From Mucilaginibacter gossypiicola (GTDB lineage Bacteria > Bacteroidota > Bacteroidia > Sphingobacteriales > Sphingobacteriaceae): DNA of 64,000 nt. The position numbers and the translations under genes were made by a program. Position 1 is the first letter of the stretch, and each line of letters begins with the position of its first letter. Of this stretch, positions 6,303 through 16,034 are shown piece after piece. The notes beneath the pieces were generated by a model. It worked only from the letters and a program-made list of their open reading frames with translations. It was not told where the DNA came from and ran no database searches. Where the stretch lies: the NCBI RefSeq assembly GCF_900110105.1, contig NZ_FOCL01000006.1, forward strand, positions 353,384 to 417,383, given 5' to 3'.

Positions 6303-9300
6303 TTGGCAAACAATAATAATCAAAGAGTAAACTTTGCAACCAGCAGAAAGGTACTTGATTACCCTGATTTTCTGGATGTTCAGTTACAATCTTTCCAGGA
6401 ATTTTTTCAATTGGAAACCACTTCCGACAACCGTTACAAAGAAGGGCTGTTTAAAGTGTTTGCCGAAAACTTTCCTATTTCAGATTCAAGAAACATCTTT
6501 GTCCTGGAGTTTCTTGACTACTTTATTGATCCGCCACGTTATGATATACAAGAGTGTATTGAACGCGGATTAACTTACAGCGTACCATTAAAAGCCAAGC
6601 TTCGCCTGTCATGTAATGATGAAGAGCACGAAGATTTTGAAACAATTGTACAGGACGTGTACCTGGGTACCATCCCTTACATGACTCCAAAAGGTACATT
6701 TGTTATTAATGGTGCCGAGCGTGTAATTGTATCACAGTTACACCGTTCGCCAGGTGTGTTCTTTGGTCAGAGCCGCCACACTAACGGTACAAAATTATAC
6801 TCGGCCCGTGTTATCCCTTTCAAAGGTTCATGGATTGAGTTTGCTACAGACGTTAACAACGTGATGTATGCATACATTGACCGTAAAAAGAAATTCCCGG
6901 TTACTACGTTACTTCGTGCCATTGGTTATGACTCTGATAAAGATATCCTGGAGTTATTTGAACTGGCCGACGAGGTTAAAGTAAGCAAATCAGGCCTTAA
7001 GAAATATATTGGCCGTAAGCTTGCTGCAAGGGTGCTTAAAACATGGATCGAAGACTTTGTGGATGAAGATACCGGTGAGGTAGTTTCTATCCCTCGTAAT
7101 GAGATCATCCTTGAGCGTGAAACCTTACTGGAAGACGACCATATTGATATGATCATCGACTCTGGTGTTAAAACCATCATCCTTAACAAGGAAGATGCTT
7201 CAACCAGCGGTGATTACACTATTATATACAATACCTTACAGAAAGATACTTCCAACTCTGAGAAGGAAGCGGTTGAGCACATCTACCGCCAGTTACGTAA
7301 CGCTGAACCACCTGATGAAGAAACAGCACGTGGTATCATCGATCGTTTATTCTTTTCAGATAAAAGATATGACCTGGGCGATGTGGGCCGCTACCGCATC
7401 AACCGTAAATTAAAACTGAGCACTTCGGAAGAAACTAAAGTTTTAACCAAGCAGGATATCATCGCGATTGTTAAATATCTGATCAAATTAATCAACTCAA
7501 AAGCCGAGGTGGATGATATCGATCACTTATCAAACCGTCGTGTACGTACCGTTGGTGAGCAGCTTTATGCTCAATTCGGCGTAGGTTTAGCACGTATGGC
7601 GCGTACCATCCGTGAGCGTATGAACATTCGTGACAACGAGGTGTTCACACCAACCGATCTGATCAACGCGCGTACATTATCATCTGTGATCAACTCATTC
7701 TTCGGAACAAACCAGTTATCACAGTTCATGGACCAAACCAATCCACTGGCAGAGATCACGCACAAGCGTCGTCTGTCAGCCTTAGGCCCCGGCGGTCTGT
7801 CGCGTGAGCGTGCAGGTTTCGAGGTTCGTGACGTTCACTACACCCACTACGGTAGGTTGTGTACTATCGAAACTCCCGAAGGTCCGAACATTGGTTTGAT
7901 TTCATCACTTTGTGTACACGCCAAAATTAACAACTTAGGCTTTATCGAAACTCCGTACAAACGTGTAGTTGAAGGTAAAGTTATGGTTGACGAGCCGGTT
8001 ATCTATTTATCTGCTGAGGATGAAGACGGTAAAACAATTGGCCAGGCAAACGCGGTTTATGATGACAAAGGTGAGTTTGAATTGCCACGTGTAAAAGCAC
8101 GTTTCGAGGGTGACTTCCCGGTTATCGAGCCAGAGCGTCTGGATTTGATGGACATTGCTCCAAACCAGATCACTTCAATTGCTGCTTCGCTGATTCCGTT
8201 CTTAGAGCATGATGACGCTAACCGTGCATTGATGGGTTCAAACATGCAACGTCAGGCCGTACCATTGTTGCGCCCTGAAGCGCCGATTGTTGGTACCGGT
8301 TTGGAAGGCCGTGTGGCAAAAGACTCTCGTACCCTGATCAACGCCGAAGGCGATGGTGTGGTTGAGTATGTTGATGCTAACGAAATCCGTATTAAATATG
8401 ACCGTAACGAACTTGATCGTTTGATCTCGTTTGAAGGAGATAGCAAAAGCTACCGCTTAACCAAGTTTAAGAAAACCAACCAAAGCACCACCATGAACCT
8501 TAAGCCTATTGTTAAAAAAGGCCAGAGGGTTGAAAAAGGTGAAGTACTTTGCGAAGGTTACGCTACCCAAAATGGCGAGCTTGCATTAGGCCGTAACCTT
8601 AAAGTAGCATTCATGCCTTGGCAGGGATATAACTTTGAGGATGCGATCGTGATCTCTGAACGTGTTGTTTCACAAGATATCTTTACTTCGATCCACGTTG
8701 AAGAGTTTGAACTTGAAGTTCGTGATACAAAACGTGGTGAAGAAGAGTTAACACCAGATATCCCTAACGTATCAGAAGAAGCTACTAAAGACCTTGACGA
8801 AGACGGTATCATCCGTGTTGGTGCCGAGGTTAAAGAAGGCGACATCCTGATTGGTAAGATCACTCCTAAAGGTGAATCAGACCCATCACCGGAAGAAAAA
8901 CTGTTACGTGCGATCTTCGGTGATAAAGCAGGCGACGTTAAAGATGCTTCATTGAAAACCCCGCCGTCAATTGCCGGTGTAGTTATCGATACCAAATTAT
9001 TCTCCCGTGCTAAAAAGACTTCAAAAGCTGAAGAAAAAGCACAGTTGGAAAAATTGGACAACAAGCATGATAAAGCTGTAAAAGATCTGAAAAATACCTT
9101 GATCGACAAGTTATTTGAGATCGTTAACGGTAAAACTTCGCAAGGCGTTTATAACGTTTACAAAGAGTTACAGGTTCCTAAAGGTGTTAAATTCACCCAG
9201 AAGATATTAGTTGAGCTTAATTACGATAATATTAACCCAACTAAATGGACTACTGATGACGATAAAAACGATCAGATCAAGATCCTTCTTCATAACTTCA

Positions 9301-10106
9301 ACATTAAGTACAATGAAGAGCTGGGTGCTTACCGTCGTGATAAATTTGCTATCAGTGTGGGTGATGAGCTTCCATCAGGTATCGTACAAATGGCTAAAGT
9401 TTACATCGCTAAAAAGCGTAAGCTTAAAGTAGGTGATAAAATGGCTGGTCGTCACGGTAACAAAGGTATTGTTGCACGTATTGTACGTGATGAAGACATG
9501 CCTTTCCTTGAAGACGGAACACCGGTTGATATCGTGTTGAACCCGCTGGGTGTACCTTCACGTATGAACCTGGGCCAGATTTACGAAACCGTATTAGGCT
9601 GGGCTGGTAAAGAGCTTGGTGTTAAATTCGCTACTCCTATCTTCGACGGTGCAAGCCATGAAGAAGTGGAAGAGTGGATTAAGAAAGCCAACTTGCCGGA
9701 ATCAGGCCGTACTTACTTATACAATGGTTTAACAGGTGATCGTTTTGATCAGCAAACTACTGTAGGTATTATCTACATGCTGAAATTGGGTCACATGGTT
9801 GATGATAAGATGCACGCCCGTTCAATCGGACCGTACTCATTGATCACTCAACAACCATTAGGTGGTAAAGCACAATTCGGTGGTCAGCGTTTTGGTGAGA
9901 TGGAGGTTTGGGCACTGGAAGCATTTGGTGCATCAAACATATTGCAGGAGATATTAACCGTTAAATCGGATGATGTTATCGGCCGTGCCAAAACATATGA
10001 GGCTATTGTTAAAGGTGAAAACCTGCCAACGCCATCAGTTCCTGAATCATTCAACGTATTGGTTCACGAGTTACGCGGCTTAGGTTTGGATATCACATTA
10101 GAATAA
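6303..10106 (+). CDS. rpoB: DNA-directed RNA polymerase subunit beta
   Basis: A 1,267-residue beta subunit of normal length for the phylum. It uses a TTG start (6303), giving the N-terminus MANNNNQRVNFATSRK; no nearby ATG fits. The rifampicin region contains QLSQFMDQTNPLAEITHKRR and LSALGPGG, with wild-type Asp, His and Ser at the classic resistance positions, so rifampicin susceptibility at this site is expected. GDKMAGRHGNKG and the C-terminal clamp motif EMEVWALEAFGA are intact. A Bacteroidota-type lineage insert follows KTPPSIAGVV. It pairs with rpoC downstream. Confidence 0.98.
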   Translation: MANNNNQRVNFATSRKVLDYPDFLDVQLQSFQEFFQLETTSDNRYKEGLFKVFAENFPISDSRNIFVLEFLDYFIDPPRYDIQECIERGLTYSVPLKAKLRLSCNDEEHEDFETIVQDVYLGTIPYMTPKGTFVINGAERVIVSQLHRSPGVFFGQSRHTNGTKLYSARVIPFKGSWIEFATDVNNVMYAYIDRKKKFPVTTLLRAIGYDSDKDILELFELADEVKVSKSGLKKYIGRKLAARVLKTWIEDFVDEDTGEVVSIPRNEIILERETLLEDDHIDMIIDSGVKTIILNKEDASTSGDYTIIYNTLQKDTSNSEKEAVEHIYRQLRNAEPPDEETARGIIDRLFFSDKRYDLGDVGRYRINRKLKLSTSEETKVLTKQDIIAIVKYLIKLINSKAEVDDIDHLSNRRVRTVGEQLYAQFGVGLARMARTIRERMNIRDNEVFTPTDLINARTLSSVINSFFGTNQLSQFMDQTNPLAEITHKRRLSALGPGGLSRERAGFEVRDVHYTHYGRLCTIETPEGPNIGLISSLCVHAKINNLGFIETPYKRVVEGKVMVDEPVIYLSAEDEDGKTIGQANAVYDDKGEFELPRVKARFEGDFPVIEPERLDLMDIAPNQITSIAASLIPFLEHDDANRALMGSNMQRQAVPLLRPEAPIVGTGLEGRVAKDSRTLINAEGDGVVEYVDANEIRIKYDRNELDRLISFEGDSKSYRLTKFKKTNQSTTMNLKPIVKKGQRVEKGEVLCEGYATQNGELALGRNLKVAFMPWQGYNFEDAIVISERVVSQDIFTSIHVEEFELEVRDTKRGEEELTPDIPNVSEEATKDLDEDGIIRVGAEVKEGDILIGKITPKGESDPSPEEKLLRAIFGDKAGDVKDASLKTPPSIAGVVIDTKLFSRAKKTSKAEEKAQLEKLDNKHDKAVKDLKNTLIDKLFEIVNGKTSQGVYNVYKELQVPKGVKFTQKILVELNYDNINPTKWTTDDDKNDQIKILLHNFNIKYNEELGAYRRDKFAISVGDELPSGIVQMAKVYIAKKRKLKVGDKMAGRHGNKGIVARIVRDEDMPFLEDGTPVDIVLNPLGVPSRMNLGQIYETVLGWAGKELGVKFATPIFDGASHEEVEEWIKKANLPESGRTYLYNGLTGDRFDQQTTVGIIYMLKLGHMVDDKMHARSIGPYSLITQQPLGGKAQFGGQRFGEMEVWALEAFGASNILQEILTVKSDDVIGRAKTYEAIVKGENLPTPSVPESFNVLVHELRGLGLDITLE

Positions 10107-10119
10107 GGTTAAAGCTTAA

Positions 10120-10185
10120 AGGCCAAAGGTAAAAGGTTAGGACAGGTTCCGAAACCTTTTGCCTTTCACCTTTTACCTTTCGCCT
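10120..10185. repeat. Word-repeat palindromic element between rpoB and rpoC
   Basis: An 18-base arm (10120-10137, AGGCCAAAGGTAAAAGGT) and its near-perfect reverse complement (10168-10185, one mismatch) enclose 30 bases. Both arms are built from AAAGG/CCTTT words that also extend outside them. It can fold into a long hairpin in the rpoBC mRNA. There is no T-run directly after it, so it should not end transcription before rpoC. Confidence 0.75.
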
Positions 10186-10216
10186 AAAAATTACCTTTAA
10201 AAAATCAAAGTAGACT

Positions 10217-13200
10217 ATGTCTTACAAAAAGGATAATAAAATCAAAAGTAACTTTACCACCATTACAATCAGTTTAGCCTCTCCCGAGTCTATCCTTGAG
10301 CGTTCAAGCGGTGAAGTTTTGAAGCCGGAAACCATTAACTACCGTACCTACAAACCTGAGCGTGACGGTTTGTTTTGCGAGCGTATTTTTGGTCCGGTTA
10401 AGGATTATGAGTGCCATTGCGGTAAATACAAACGTATCCGTTACAAAGGTATCGTGTGCGACCGTTGCGGTGTTGAAGTAACCGAAAAGAAAGTACGTCG
10501 TGAGCGTATGGGCCACATCAACCTGGTGGTGCCTGTTGCACACATCTGGTACTTCCGCTCATTACCAAACAAAATTGGTTATTTATTGGGCTTGCCTACA
10601 AAAAGGCTCGACCTTATTATATACTACGAGCGTTACGTAGTTATCCAGCCAGGTATTAAAGAAGCAGATGGAATCAACAAAATGGATTTCCTTACTGAAG
10701 AAGAATACCTTGACGTATTAGATACCCTTCCAAAAGAGAACCAGTACCTTGACGACAAAGATCCTCAGAAATTTGTTGCCAAAATGGGTGCCGAAGCTTT
10801 GGAAGAATTATTAAAACGCCTTGACCTTGATGAATTATCATTCAGCCTGCGTCACCAGGCAGCAAACGAAACTTCACAACAACGTAAAAACGAGGCGTTA
10901 AAACGCTTACAGGTTGTTGAAGCTTTTCGTGATGCAAAAACCAGGATCGAGAATAACCCTGAATGGATGATTGTTAAGATCGTTCCGGTTATCCCGCCTG
11001 AATTGCGTCCGTTAGTACCATTGGAAGGTGGCCGTTTCGCTACTTCAGATTTGAATGACCTTTACCGTCGTGTTATTATCCGCAACAACCGTTTAAAACG
11101 TTTGATCGAGATCAAAGCACCAGAGGTGATTTTACGTAACGAAAAACGTATGTTACAGGAAGCTGTGGATTCGTTATTCGATAACTCACGTAAAGTTAAC
11201 GCGGTAAAAACTGAAGGTAACCGTGCTTTGAAGTCACTTTCAGATATCCTGAAAGGTAAACAAGGCCGTTTCCGTCAAAACTTATTAGGTAAACGTGTGG
11301 ATTATTCTGCCCGTTCGGTAATTGTTGTAGGTCCTAACCTTAAATTACACGAGTGCGGTTTACCAAAAGATATGGCTGCCGAATTGTTTAAACCATTTAT
11401 CATCCGCAAAATGATTGAGCGTGGTGTGGTTAAAACAGTAAAATCTGCCAAAAAGATTGTTGACCGTAAAGACCCATTAGTTTGGGACATTTTGGAAAAC
11501 GTATTGAAGGGACACCCTGTATTGCTAAACCGTGCGCCTACGCTGCACAGGTTGGGTATCCAGTCGTTCCAGCCAAAACTGGTTGAAGGTAAAGCGATCC
11601 AATTGCACCCATTAACCTGTACAGCATTCAACGCGGATTTTGACGGTGACCAGATGGCCGTTCACGTACCACTTGGTAACGCGGCAATTTTGGAAGCCCA
11701 AATCCTGATGCTTGCTTCGCACAACATCCTTAACCCTGCTAACGGTACGCCTATTACTGTACCATCTCAGGACATGGTACTTGGTTTGTACTACATAACC
11801 AAAGGCCGTAAAACTGATGAAACACGTGTGGTTAAAGGACAAGGCTTAACTTTTTACTCTGCAGAAGAAGTAATTATCGCTTATAATGAGAAAAAGCTTG
11901 ACCTGCATGCGTTTATTAAAGTTAAAGCTTCGGTTAAAGAACGCGATGGCAAAATCGTAAATAAAATTATTGATACTACAGTAGGCCGCGTGTTGTTTAA
12001 CCAGCATGTACCAACCGAGGTAGGTTATATCAATGAGCTGCTTACCAAAAAATCACTTCGTGATATCATTGGTGAAGTAGTAAAAATCACCGGTATGGCA
12101 CGTGCCGCCCAGTTCCTTGATGATATTAAGGAGTTAGGCTTTAAAATGGCATTCCAGGGTGGTTTATCATTTAACCTTAAGGATATCAATATCCCTGCAG
12201 AAAAAGTAACCCTGATTGATACAGCTTCTAAGCAAGTTGATGAGGTAATGAACAACTATAACATGGGTTTCATTACTAACAACGAGCGTTACAACCAGAT
12301 CATCGATATCTGGACACGTATCAACAACCGCTTAACTGCTAACGTGATGGACATCCTGAGCAACGATAACCAGGGCTTCAACTCTGTTTATATGATGCTT
12401 GACTCAGGTGCCCGTGGTTCTAAAGAGCAGATCCGTCAGCTTGCAGGGATGCGTGGTTTGATGGCTAAGCCTCAGAAATCAGGTTCAGGTGGTGAGATCA
12501 TTGAAAACCCGATCCTTTCAAACTTTAAAGAAGGTTTGTCGGTATTGGAGTACTTCATCTCAACCCACGGTGCTCGTAAAGGTTTGGCGGATACGGCGTT
12601 AAAAACAGCGGATGCTGGTTACTTAACACGTAGGTTGCATGACGTTGCCCAGGATATGATTGTTGGTGAGGTTGACTGCGGTACTTTAAGAGGTATCTAC
12701 ACAACTGCACTGAAAGATAACGAAGATATTGTTGAGCCATTATATGACCGTATCTTAGGTCGTACTACGCTTCATGATGTTCATGACCCTATCACTAACG
12801 AACTGTTAGCAGTAGCCGGTCAGGACATTACCGAAGAGGTTGCCAAAAAGATCGAGAACTCTCCGTTAGAAGGTATCGAGATTCGTTCGGTATTAACTTG
12901 CGAAAGCAAACGTGGTGTATGTGCATTGTGCTACGGCCGTAACCTTGCAAGCGGTAAACGTGTGCAAAAAGGCGAGGCTGTTGGTGTAATTGCCGCACAG
13001 TCAATCGGTGAGCCGGGTACACAGTTAACACTTCGTACATTCCACGTGGGTGGTACCGCGTCAAACATTGCTGCTGAATCTCAGATCAACGCTAAGTTTG
13101 ATGGTATCATCGAGTTTGAGAACGTACGTACTGTAACTTATGAAACTGCTGAAGATGGCGCTGTTGATGTGGTATTAGGCCGTTCTGGCGAGTTCCGCAT

Positions 13201-14506
13201 TATCGAAGCCGGAAGTAATAAAGTAATTGTTACCAACAACATTCCATACGGTTCATACCTGTATGTAAAAGATGGCAGCAAGATCACCAAAGGCGACCGT
13301 ATCTGTTCATGGGATCCGTACAACGCGGTTATTATCTCTGAGTTTGCAGGTATTGCCCAGTTTGATGCAGTATTGGAAGGTATCACTTTCCGTGAAGAAT
13401 CAGACGAGCAAACAGGTCACCGCGAAAAAGTGATCATAGATACCAGGGATAAATCTAAAAACCCTGCTATCCAGATTGCCGACAATAAAGGTAATATCAT
13501 TAAAGGATACAACATCCCGGTAGGCGCACACATCGCTGTTGATGAAGGCGACAGGTTACAAACCGGCCAGGTTATCGCTAAAATTCCTCGTTCAACCGGT
13601 AAAACGCGAGATATTACAGGTGGTTTACCACGTGTAACCGAGTTATTTGAAGCACGTAATCCTTCAAACCCTGCCGTAGTAACAGAGATTGATGGTGTGG
13701 TAACCTTAGGTGGTGTTAAACGTGGTAACCGCGAGATCACTATCGAGTCAAAAGATGGCCAGGTTAAAAAATACCTTGTACCACTTTCAAAACACATCCT
13801 TGTACAGGATAATGACTTTATTAAGGCTGGTATGCCATTATCAGATGGTTCAATATCTCCGGCAGACATTTTGGCTATCAAAGGCCCTGCTGCCGTACAG
13901 GAATATCTTGTTAACGGTATCCAGGAAGTTTACCGCTTACAGGGTGTGAAAATCAACGATAAGCACTTTGAGGTTATTGTTCACCAGATGATGCAGAAAG
14001 TATCTATCGAAGACGCGGGCGATACCCGTTTCTTAGAGCGCGAGGCTGTTGACGGATGGGATTTCATGACCGAGAATGATGAGATCTATGACAAGAAAGT
14101 TGTAACTGATCCAGGTGATTCAACTACATTGAAATCAGGTCAGATAGTTTCATTACGCCGCTTACGTGATGAAAACTCGGTATTGAAACGCCGCGACCTT
14201 AAACTGGTTGAAGTGCGTGATGCTATCCCGGCAACATCGAGCCCAATACTGCAAGGTATTACAAGGGCGTCGTTGGGTACCAAGTCGTTTATCTCAGCCG
14301 CATCGTTCCAGGAAACTACTAAAGTACTGAATGAAGCAGCTATCGCAGGTAAAAAAGACAACATGCTTGGTTTGAAAGAGAACGTTATCGTAGGTCACTT
14401 AATACCTTCGGGTACCGGTTTACGCGAGTACGAAAATATCCGCGTAGGTTCACAGGAAGAGTTTGACCGCCTGATGGCTTCAAAAGCAGAAGAGTTGGAA
14501 GCTTAA
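10217..14506 (+). CDS. rpoC: DNA-directed RNA polymerase subunit beta'
   Basis: A 1,429-residue beta' subunit. The N-terminal zinc site is visible as CHCGKYKRIRYKGIVCDRCG, the catalytic Mg-binding loop as NADFDGDQMAVHVPL (about residue 470), and the second zinc site as CESKRGVCALCYGRNL. The trigger loop and bridge helix region contain SIGEPGTQLTLRTFHVGG. The start ATG is the only good one and follows rpoB by 110 bases containing a palindrome. The operon closes with a strong terminator. Confidence 0.98.
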   Translation: MSYKKDNKIKSNFTTITISLASPESILERSSGEVLKPETINYRTYKPERDGLFCERIFGPVKDYECHCGKYKRIRYKGIVCDRCGVEVTEKKVRRERMGHINLVVPVAHIWYFRSLPNKIGYLLGLPTKRLDLIIYYERYVVIQPGIKEADGINKMDFLTEEEYLDVLDTLPKENQYLDDKDPQKFVAKMGAEALEELLKRLDLDELSFSLRHQAANETSQQRKNEALKRLQVVEAFRDAKTRIENNPEWMIVKIVPVIPPELRPLVPLEGGRFATSDLNDLYRRVIIRNNRLKRLIEIKAPEVILRNEKRMLQEAVDSLFDNSRKVNAVKTEGNRALKSLSDILKGKQGRFRQNLLGKRVDYSARSVIVVGPNLKLHECGLPKDMAAELFKPFIIRKMIERGVVKTVKSAKKIVDRKDPLVWDILENVLKGHPVLLNRAPTLHRLGIQSFQPKLVEGKAIQLHPLTCTAFNADFDGDQMAVHVPLGNAAILEAQILMLASHNILNPANGTPITVPSQDMVLGLYYITKGRKTDETRVVKGQGLTFYSAEEVIIAYNEKKLDLHAFIKVKASVKERDGKIVNKIIDTTVGRVLFNQHVPTEVGYINELLTKKSLRDIIGEVVKITGMARAAQFLDDIKELGFKMAFQGGLSFNLKDINIPAEKVTLIDTASKQVDEVMNNYNMGFITNNERYNQIIDIWTRINNRLTANVMDILSNDNQGFNSVYMMLDSGARGSKEQIRQLAGMRGLMAKPQKSGSGGEIIENPILSNFKEGLSVLEYFISTHGARKGLADTALKTADAGYLTRRLHDVAQDMIVGEVDCGTLRGIYTTALKDNEDIVEPLYDRILGRTTLHDVHDPITNELLAVAGQDITEEVAKKIENSPLEGIEIRSVLTCESKRGVCALCYGRNLASGKRVQKGEAVGVIAAQSIGEPGTQLTLRTFHVGGTASNIAAESQINAKFDGIIEFENVRTVTYETAEDGAVDVVLGRSGEFRIIEAGSNKVIVTNNIPYGSYLYVKDGSKITKGDRICSWDPYNAVIISEFAGIAQFDAVLEGITFREESDEQTGHREKVIIDTRDKSKNPAIQIADNKGNIIKGYNIPVGAHIAVDEGDRLQTGQVIAKIPRSTGKTRDITGGLPRVTELFEARNPSNPAVVTEIDGVVTLGGVKRGNREITIESKDGQVKKYLVPLSKHILVQDNDFIKAGMPLSDGSISPADILAIKGPAAVQEYLVNGIQEVYRLQGVKINDKHFEVIVHQMMQKVSIEDAGDTRFLEREAVDGWDFMTENDEIYDKKVVTDPGDSTTLKSGQIVSLRRLRDENSVLKRRDLKLVEVRDAIPATSSPILQGITRASLGTKSFISAASFQETTKVLNEAAIAGKKDNMLGLKENVIVGHLIPSGTGLREYENIRVGSQEEFDRLMASKAEELEA

Positions 14507-14532
14507 TTCTCAACTGTTTAAATAATTTACTA

Positions 14533-14563
14533 AGTCCCCCGGTATCCCCGGGGGACTTTTTTT
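14533..14563 (+). terminator. Terminator of the rpoBC operon
   Basis: A perfect 10-bp G+C-rich stem (14533-14542 with 14548-14557, AGTCCCCCGG/CCGGGGGACT), a 5-base loop and a run of T. It is the strongest intrinsic terminator in the left half. Confidence 0.93.
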
Positions 14564-14661
14564 ATGCTTTTAAAAAAAAGTTAAAACAAAAGTAGAACAC
14601 TCCTGTTTTACGTGGGATCTTGCGCAGGCAGAATATAAGATGTAATTGCATTCTTAAAAGC

Positions 14662-14669
14662 TATATTTG
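14662..14669 (+). promoter_or_regulatory. -7 element upstream of the DUF3467 gene
   Basis: TATATTTG matches the TAnnTTTG consensus and is followed by CGCAGC, like the tRNA promoters. No TTG box at the ideal spacing was found. It lies 61 bases before the start codon and after the rpoC terminator. Confidence 0.45.
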
Positions 14670-14730
14670 CGCAGCATTTACCTCACAAAAAGGCAATTTA
14701 TAAAGAACGTCTTTTTGTTATTTTAGTGAC

Positions 14731-15042
14731 ATGGAAGAACAAAACGAAAATCAGCTCAACATCGAGCTATCAGAAGAAATTGCAGAAGGTGTTTACTCAA
14801 ATCTCGCTATCATTACCCATTCAAATTCGGAGTTTGTATTAGATTTTATACGGGTTATGCCCGGTGTGCCTAAAGCAAGGGTGAAATCAAGGATCATATT
14901 AACTCCTGAGCATGCCAAACGCCTTCTTTCGGCATTGCAAGATAATATAGAAAAATTTGAATCTGTTAATGGCCGCATCAGGGTACAACCTGATCATCCG
15001 GGTTTTCCTATGAATTTTGGTGGAACAGTGGGGCAAGCATAA
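14731..15042 (+). CDS. DUF3467 domain protein
   Basis: A 103-residue soluble protein of the DUF3467 family, recognised from the pattern GVYSNLAIITHSNSEFVLDF, MPGVPKARVKSRIILTPEHA and the end motif HPGFPMNFGG. There is no signal peptide or membrane segment. The family is small, widespread in Bacteroidota and has no established function; an all-beta core with one helix is suggested by the pattern. It stands alone between the rpoC terminator and the EPS operon, with its own -7 element. Confidence 0.85.
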   Translation: MEEQNENQLNIELSEEIAEGVYSNLAIITHSNSEFVLDFIRVMPGVPKARVKSRIILTPEHAKRLLSALQDNIEKFESVNGRIRVQPDHPGFPMNFGGTVGQA

Positions 15043-15128
15043 TTTTCAATATTATATTAAAATGCACTTTTGATTAAAAAAAAGGTACGGTTATCCCTGT
15101 TTTTTAAAAAAAATGATAAATTAAATTG

Positions 15129-15156
15129 TTGGGTGTGAAAAAAAGTACATATATTG
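15129..15156 (+). promoter_or_regulatory. Probable promoter of the EPS operon
   Basis: TTG (15129-15131) is followed after 18 bases by TATATTG (15150-15156), one T short of the consensus TAnnTTTG, then CAGTGC. It is the best promoter candidate upstream of the Wza-like gene, giving a leader of about 40 bases. Confidence 0.45.
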
Positions 15157-15202
15157 CAGTGCTTTAAACTTTATACCTATTAAAAATGAAAGCTCAAACT
15201 TT

Positions 15203-16021
15203 ATGAGAAAAAGTTCCTTGTTAAACTCATTGGTATTCTTGTCGATTTTCTTCATTTCTGCCGGTTTATTTTCTTGCTCATCCCCAAAAAAGATCAAATA
15301 TTTTCAAGATATACCTGATTCCGGCCAGATGAAGAGTCTTGCGAAAGCAGAATATCAGGAACCTACAATACAGGTTGATGACATTATTACAATTTTAATT
15401 CAAACTGTAGATCCGCAGGCCACGGCTATGATAAACCAGGGTAACGTTCCTATAGCTGGAGCTGCATCGGCAATTGGTAGTGTAAGCAGTTCGGCACAGC
15501 CGGTAGTTGCAGGTTATCTCGTTCATAAAGATGGTTTTGTAGAGGTGCCTGTATTGGGGCGGATAAAACTATTAGGGCTTACTACAGGTGAAGCAAAGGA
15601 GTTAGTGCTTAAAGAGGCTCTTAAATATTATAAAGAACCAACTGTAATTATAAGGTATGCTAATTTTAAATTTAGTGTTACCGGTGAGGTTGCAAAGCCG
15701 GGGGTTTATATTACTCCAAACGAAAAAGTTAGTATACTTGATGCTATCTCGTTAGCCGGAGATTTGACAATTTTTGGTAAAAGAGAAAACGTTTTACTTA
15801 TAAGGGAAAATTTGGATGGAACCAGATCTCCATATAGGATTAATCTTCAAAAAAGCGATATCATTTCTTCTCCCGTTTTTTATCTAAGGCAAAACGATGT
15901 TATTTATGTAGAGCCAAATAAAGCGAAAGCTTCTGCTACAGATGGCACTCAGGCCAAAACGTACACAATTATCGGAGCCGCTTTATCAGTACTTATTATT
16001 TTAATTACAAGAATCAACTAA
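15203..16021 (+). CDS. Polysaccharide export outer-membrane lipoprotein (Wza/Poly_export family)
   Basis: A 272-residue secreted lipoprotein: signal helix FLSIFFISAGLFSC with a lipobox ending at Cys25, then the Poly_export domain (about 50-150; QVDDIITILIQTVDPQATAM, YLVHKDGFVEVPVLGRIKLL) and an SLBB domain (about 155-235; FSVTGEVAKPGVYITPNEK). The C-terminus has a hydrophobic stretch (IIGAALSVLIILITRI) that could be the outer-membrane helix of Wza-type octamers. It forms the exit channel for exopolysaccharide. It lies 13 bases before the tyrosine kinase gene, the normal partner. Confidence 0.92.
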   Translation: MRKSSLLNSLVFLSIFFISAGLFSCSSPKKIKYFQDIPDSGQMKSLAKAEYQEPTIQVDDIITILIQTVDPQATAMINQGNVPIAGAASAIGSVSSSAQPVVAGYLVHKDGFVEVPVLGRIKLLGLTTGEAKELVLKEALKYYKEPTVIIRYANFKFSVTGEVAKPGVYITPNEKVSILDAISLAGDLTIFGKRENVLLIRENLDGTRSPYRINLQKSDIISSPVFYLRQNDVIYVEPNKAKASATDGTQAKTYTIIGAALSVLIILITRIN

Positions 16022-16034
16022 TTTTTATTACAAA

